Shown here: positions 61,677 through 64,000 of the stretch, one piece after another
Layout: each line of letters starts with the position of its first letter
Position numbering within the stretch: the first letter of the stretch is position 1
NCBI RefSeq assembly: GCF_019890935.1
Contig: NZ_CP082333.1
Coordinates: 398,001 to 462,000 of the forward strand
Length of the DNA: 64,000 nucleotides
Direction: 5' to 3'
Source of the DNA: Exiguobacterium acetylicum
Lineage (GTDB): Bacteria; Bacillota; Bacilli; Exiguobacteriales; Exiguobacteriaceae
Translations under genes and position numbers: made by a program
The notes under the pieces: generated by a model
Databases searched by the model: none
Told to the model about the DNA's origin: nothing
The model's input: only the letters and a program-made list of their open reading frames with translations

Positions 61677-62863
61677 GACTTGATCCCCCAAGCGTCGAGG
61701 GCAATTCGTAATTCTTCATGACGCGATGCTGCCGTCGATAGGGATTCATTTGCGAGTGCCGCATCGAGTGCCTGACGGAAAGCAATGACGCCAGCCGCAG
61801 CACCTTGCGGATGACCATGTACGCCGCCACCGGCGTTGATGACGGAATCGATCCCGAAGTCCCGTACGAGTTGAGCGACGAGTCCAGGATGAATACCGGC
61901 TGAAGGAACCGGGAAGATCGATTTCGTCTGCCCGAGACGGGTCGCTTCGACCGCGATGCCACGAGCGACATCCTTTGGCAAAGCGACATTGCCGTAAGGA
62001 GACGGGAATAGCGTCAAGTCTGCTCCAGCAGCGCGCGGTAATGTGCCGAGTAAGACAGGAGCTGCGACTCCGTGATTCGGGCTAGCGATCAACGCACCGC
62101 TATATGCCGGATGATTGAAGATCGGAACGTTGATTTCCGGATCACTTGCCAGTTCGCGTAAGACGTCGAGTCCGTATGTGAAGGTATTCAGCAAGAAAGC
62201 AGTCGCTCCAGCATCAATCAATCGCTTGGCTTGATCCTTGAGCGTAAAGACGGGACCGCTGAGTGTGATCGCATATAACGCACGTTTACCGGTCCGTTGG
62301 AAGTGAGCATCGATGACCTCACGTCCGATCCGTGCCCGGTCAATCGTCGGTGTCAATGGATTGTCGTATAGGATCTCATCGTCTTTGACGAGATCGATCC
62401 CACCAGCGAGTTGTCCTTCGAGTTGATCACGAAGGAACGATAAATCGCGTCCGATGACTCCTTTGAAGATGCTCATTAATAATGGGCGATCTTCGACACC
62501 GATCAAGGAACGGACCCCTTCGATCCCGAACTTTGCACCTGGAAAGTCCGACGTAAATGTATCGGGTAGTAGCAATTCCGTTAATTTGATTTCACCGTCG
62601 AGTGAAAGTTTCCCGAAGACGGTCGTCAGAATCGCAGAAAAGTCGCGCGATACGTTATGTTCCGGGTAACGAATCGTGATATATCCTTTGCCATCGCGCT
62701 CTTCGGTATGTACGACTTCCCCTTTGAACGAGGCGAGTTGTTGTTGTTCGAGATGATTCAGTTCCGTCCAAGAACCGACTGTCAGACCAAGCGCGAGTTG
62801 TTCAGCGCGTTGCTCGAGTCGATCACGGGCAGTCAATTGATAAGTAGCAGTGATATAAGCCAT
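61673..62863 (-). CDS. mtnW: 2,3-diketo-5-methylthiopentyl-1-phosphate enolase (RuBisCO-like)
   Basis: The 396-residue RuBisCO-like protein has GGIDLVKDDEIL (Lys for carbamylation and metal-binding Asp/Glu), FNHPAYSGALIASPNHG and VNAGGGVHGHPQGAAAG. It enolises the diketone but is not a CO2-fixing RuBisCO. It is the first gene of the leftward operon; GAAGGAGG precedes its ATG and a SAM riboswitch controls it. Confidence 0.95.
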   Translation of the reverse strand: MAYITATYQLTARDRLEQRAEQLALGLTVGSWTELNHLEQQQLASFKGEVVHTEERDGKGYITIRYPEHNVSRDFSAILTTVFGKLSLDGEIKLTELLLPDTFTSDFPGAKFGIEGVRSLIGVEDRPLLMSIFKGVIGRDLSFLRDQLEGQLAGGIDLVKDDEILYDNPLTPTIDRARIGREVIDAHFQRTGKRALYAITLSGPVFTLKDQAKRLIDAGATAFLLNTFTYGLDVLRELASDPEINVPIFNHPAYSGALIASPNHGVAAPVLLGTLPRAAGADLTLFPSPYGNVALPKDVARGIAVEATRLGQTKSIFPVPSAGIHPGLVAQLVRDFGIDSVINAGGGVHGHPQGAAAGVIAFRQALDAALANESLSTAASRHEELRIALDAWGIKS

Positions 62864-62886
62864 GTCTTTCCTCCTTCAACAAAAAA

Positions 62887-63036
62887 ATGGTCTCTCGTCA
62901 GCGACAAGAGACCATGAATGATTCGAACGTGGACTCTTATCTGTCAGCTTAGTAGCTGCAAGAATTAGCACCGTGCCAAAAGGTCGGTTGCTGCGACATC
63001 GTAGGGCTTGTCCCTCCGTCTGCTCTTGATAAGAAT
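62887..63036 (-). ncRNA. SAM-I riboswitch with terminator upstream of mtnWXBD
   Basis: On the minus strand the blocks CTTATCAAGAG, ACGGAGGGAC, CAGCAACCGACC, GGCACGGTGCTAATTCTTGCAG and GATAAGAG appear in canonical S-box order (63036 to 62933). A terminator follows: ATGGTCTCT...AGAGACCAT (62915-62887) with TTTTTTT. High SAM should stop transcription. Confidence 0.95.
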
Positions 63037-63064
63037 TGGATGAAATTGTGAAATCTAATTGCAA

Positions 63065-63092
63065 TTTTTACATGAGAATCGTGACTTGTCAA
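63065..63092 (-). promoter_or_regulatory. promoter of the mtnWXBD transcript
   Basis: On the minus strand TTGACA (63092-63087) and TAAAAA (63070-63065) are 16 bases apart, upstream of the riboswitch. Confidence 0.55.
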
Positions 63093-63176
63093 ACTATTTT
63101 TAGAAAATTTATTTTTTTGAAAATACTCTTTCTATAGATGACTTAAAAATGATGTCCGTTTCTGCTTGATTTCGAT

Positions 63177-63206
63177 TTGACAGCGAGGAAGTTGATTGCG
63201 TAAGAT
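63177..63206 (+). promoter_or_regulatory. promoter of the mtnK transcript
   Basis: TTGACA (63177-63182) and TAAGAT (63201-63206) are 18 bases apart, 35 bases before the riboswitch begins. Confidence 0.7.
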
Positions 63207-63240
63207 TCAAATCAATATCACACACGACAACTACATACGA

Positions 63241-63396
63241 CTCTTATCGCGAGTTGGCAGAGGGAATTGGCCCGATGACGCCGCAGCAACCGACCACTAG
63301 GCACGGTGCTACATCCAACAGACGTTTCGTCTGAGAGATAAGAGGACGCAGTGACTTTTCTGCGCCTCTTTTCGATGACGAAAAGAGGCGCTTTTT
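63241..63396 (+). ncRNA. SAM-I riboswitch with terminator upstream of mtnK
   Basis: Blocks CTCTTATCGCGAG, GCAGAGGGA, TTGGCCCGATGA, GCAGCAACCGACC, GGCACGGTGCTACATCCAACAG and GAGATAAGAG follow S-box order (63241-63344). The terminator pairs GCGCCTCTTTT with AAAAGAGGCGC (63362-63391), followed by TTTTT. Confidence 0.95.
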
Positions 63397-63422
63397 CGTG
63401 TATCACATAGGGGGAAACTGAG

Positions 63423-64000
63423 ATGACATATAAAGCATTCACGGAACAGGACGCGATTGATCGTGTTCGGACATTAGGACTGATCGGCGATGGAGCCGTC
63501 GAAGCAGAAGAGATTGGCGACGGGAACCTCAACCTCGTCTTTCGGATTCGAGAAGGCGAACATCGCTTGATTTTAAAACAAGCATTACCATATGCGAAGG
63601 TCGTCGGGGAGAGCTGGCCGTTATCGCTCGAACGAGCGTGGATCGAGCAATCCGCACTCCGTGAATTCGCACGGCATGCCGTACCGTTCGTGCCACGTGT
63701 TTTTCATGCTAGTCATGAAGAGGCGTATACGGTCATGGAAGATCTTTCACATCTGACGATCGTTCGAAGCGGTTTACTCGCAGGTGAACAGTATCCGTTG
63801 CTTGCGGAACATATCGGTTCTTATCTCGCTCGGACGTTATTCCATACATCGGACTTTGCGCTTGGTCCGGTTGAAAAGAAACGTGTCGCCCGAACGTACT
63901 ACAATCCAGACTTGTGCGACATCACGGAAAAATTAATCTTCACGGATCCGTTTCATGACGCGGAGACGAACGAGATTGAAACCGGACTCGAAGAAGAGGT
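63423..64000 (+). CDS. mtnK: 5-Methylthioribose kinase, 3' truncated by window end
   Basis: The frame starts ATG at 63423 after AGGGGG and stays open to the window edge (about 192 codons seen). The product begins TYKAFTEQDAIDRVR, with the ATP-binding region GDGNLNLVFRI (glycine/Asn-Leu motif of MtnK), LILKQALPYAKVVGESWPLS (Lys) and VMEDLSHLTIVR. It phosphorylates methylthioribose, upstream of MtnA and MtnB. mtnA is probably next, outside the window. Confidence 0.93.
   Translation, partial: MTYKAFTEQDAIDRVRTLGLIGDGAVEAEEIGDGNLNLVFRIREGEHRLILKQALPYAKVVGESWPLSLERAWIEQSALREFARHAVPFVPRVFHASHEEAYTVMEDLSHLTIVRSGLLAGEQYPLLAEHIGSYLARTLFHTSDFALGPVEKKRVARTYYNPDLCDITEKLIFTDPFHDAETNEIETGLEEE

Noticed and set aside
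61673-62863. True CO2-fixing RuBisCO
   Set aside because: The operon with mtnX, mtnB and mtnD and the SAM riboswitch identify it as the RuBisCO-like enolase MtnW.
1-64000. tRNA, rRNA, insertion sequences, prophage or restriction/defence genes
   Set aside because: No tRNA cloverleaf, rRNA block, transposase, integrase, phage structural or defence-type protein was recognised on either strand.

Overview
The window is chromosomal DNA of a low-to-mid GC Gram-positive bacterium of the order Bacillales. This rests on strong AGGAGG-type ribosome binding sites, sigma-A promoters, CcpA-type cre sites, a LexA/DinR-type GAAC-N4-GTTC box, SAM-I and guanidine-I riboswitches, and Bacillus-like gene pairs (uvrX/yolD-type, ykkC/ykkD-type). 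The gene content fits Exiguobacterium best. That genus call is inference. No IS element, prophage, tRNA, rRNA or CRISPR array was seen. Both ends cut genes: an MMPL exporter at the left and mtnK at the right.

Left part (1-17880): an MMPL exporter end, a metallo-beta-lactamase fold hydrolase, a tiny membrane protein and an orphan gene lead to a ROK repressor. Then comes a ten-gene galactoside operon (5319-17828): an unknown first gene, a sugar ABC importer (binding protein and two permeases, no ATPase), GH42 beta-galactosidase, GH36 alpha-galactosidase, and the Leloir genes galK-galE-galT-galM. Its promoter has a perfect cre site over the -35 box and a dyad just downstream of the -10.

Middle part (17900-37540): a VOC protein and ogt, then a leftward branched-chain keto acid operon (hotdog thioesterase, leucine dehydrogenase, E1alpha, E1beta, E2, E3). 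Divergent from it is a rightward phenylacetate operon: paaK-A-B-C-D, an EthD-like gene, enoyl-CoA hydratase, aldehyde dehydrogenase, paaH, thiolase, a second hydratase and paaX. A convergent paaY-like gene and a nitronate monooxygenase-like flavoprotein follow. No paaE, no PaaZ-type hydratase domain and no clear paaG is present.

Right-middle part (37600-59730) is a mosaic of housekeeping and accessory genes. It holds a YdcZ-Crp-YdcZ operon, a structured about 150-bp intergenic element (39313-39462), an ArsR/MFS operon with its own operator and cre site, msrA under a SAM riboswitch, an M20 hydrolase, an SH3-repeat NlpC/P60 hydrolase, a guanidine-I riboswitch with two SMR exporters, a YflT-type stress protein, an EAL phosphodiesterase, lemA/ygcG-type genes, uppP, a ZIP transporter and an SOS-type Y-family polymerase with YolD.

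Right end (59800-64000): the methionine salvage genes mtnW-X-B-D (leftward) and mtnK (rightward, cut by the window end) diverge from a shared region. Each arm begins with its own promoter and its own SAM-I riboswitch with terminator, so low SAM should switch on both. The msrA riboswitch puts methionine sulfoxide repair under the same signal.
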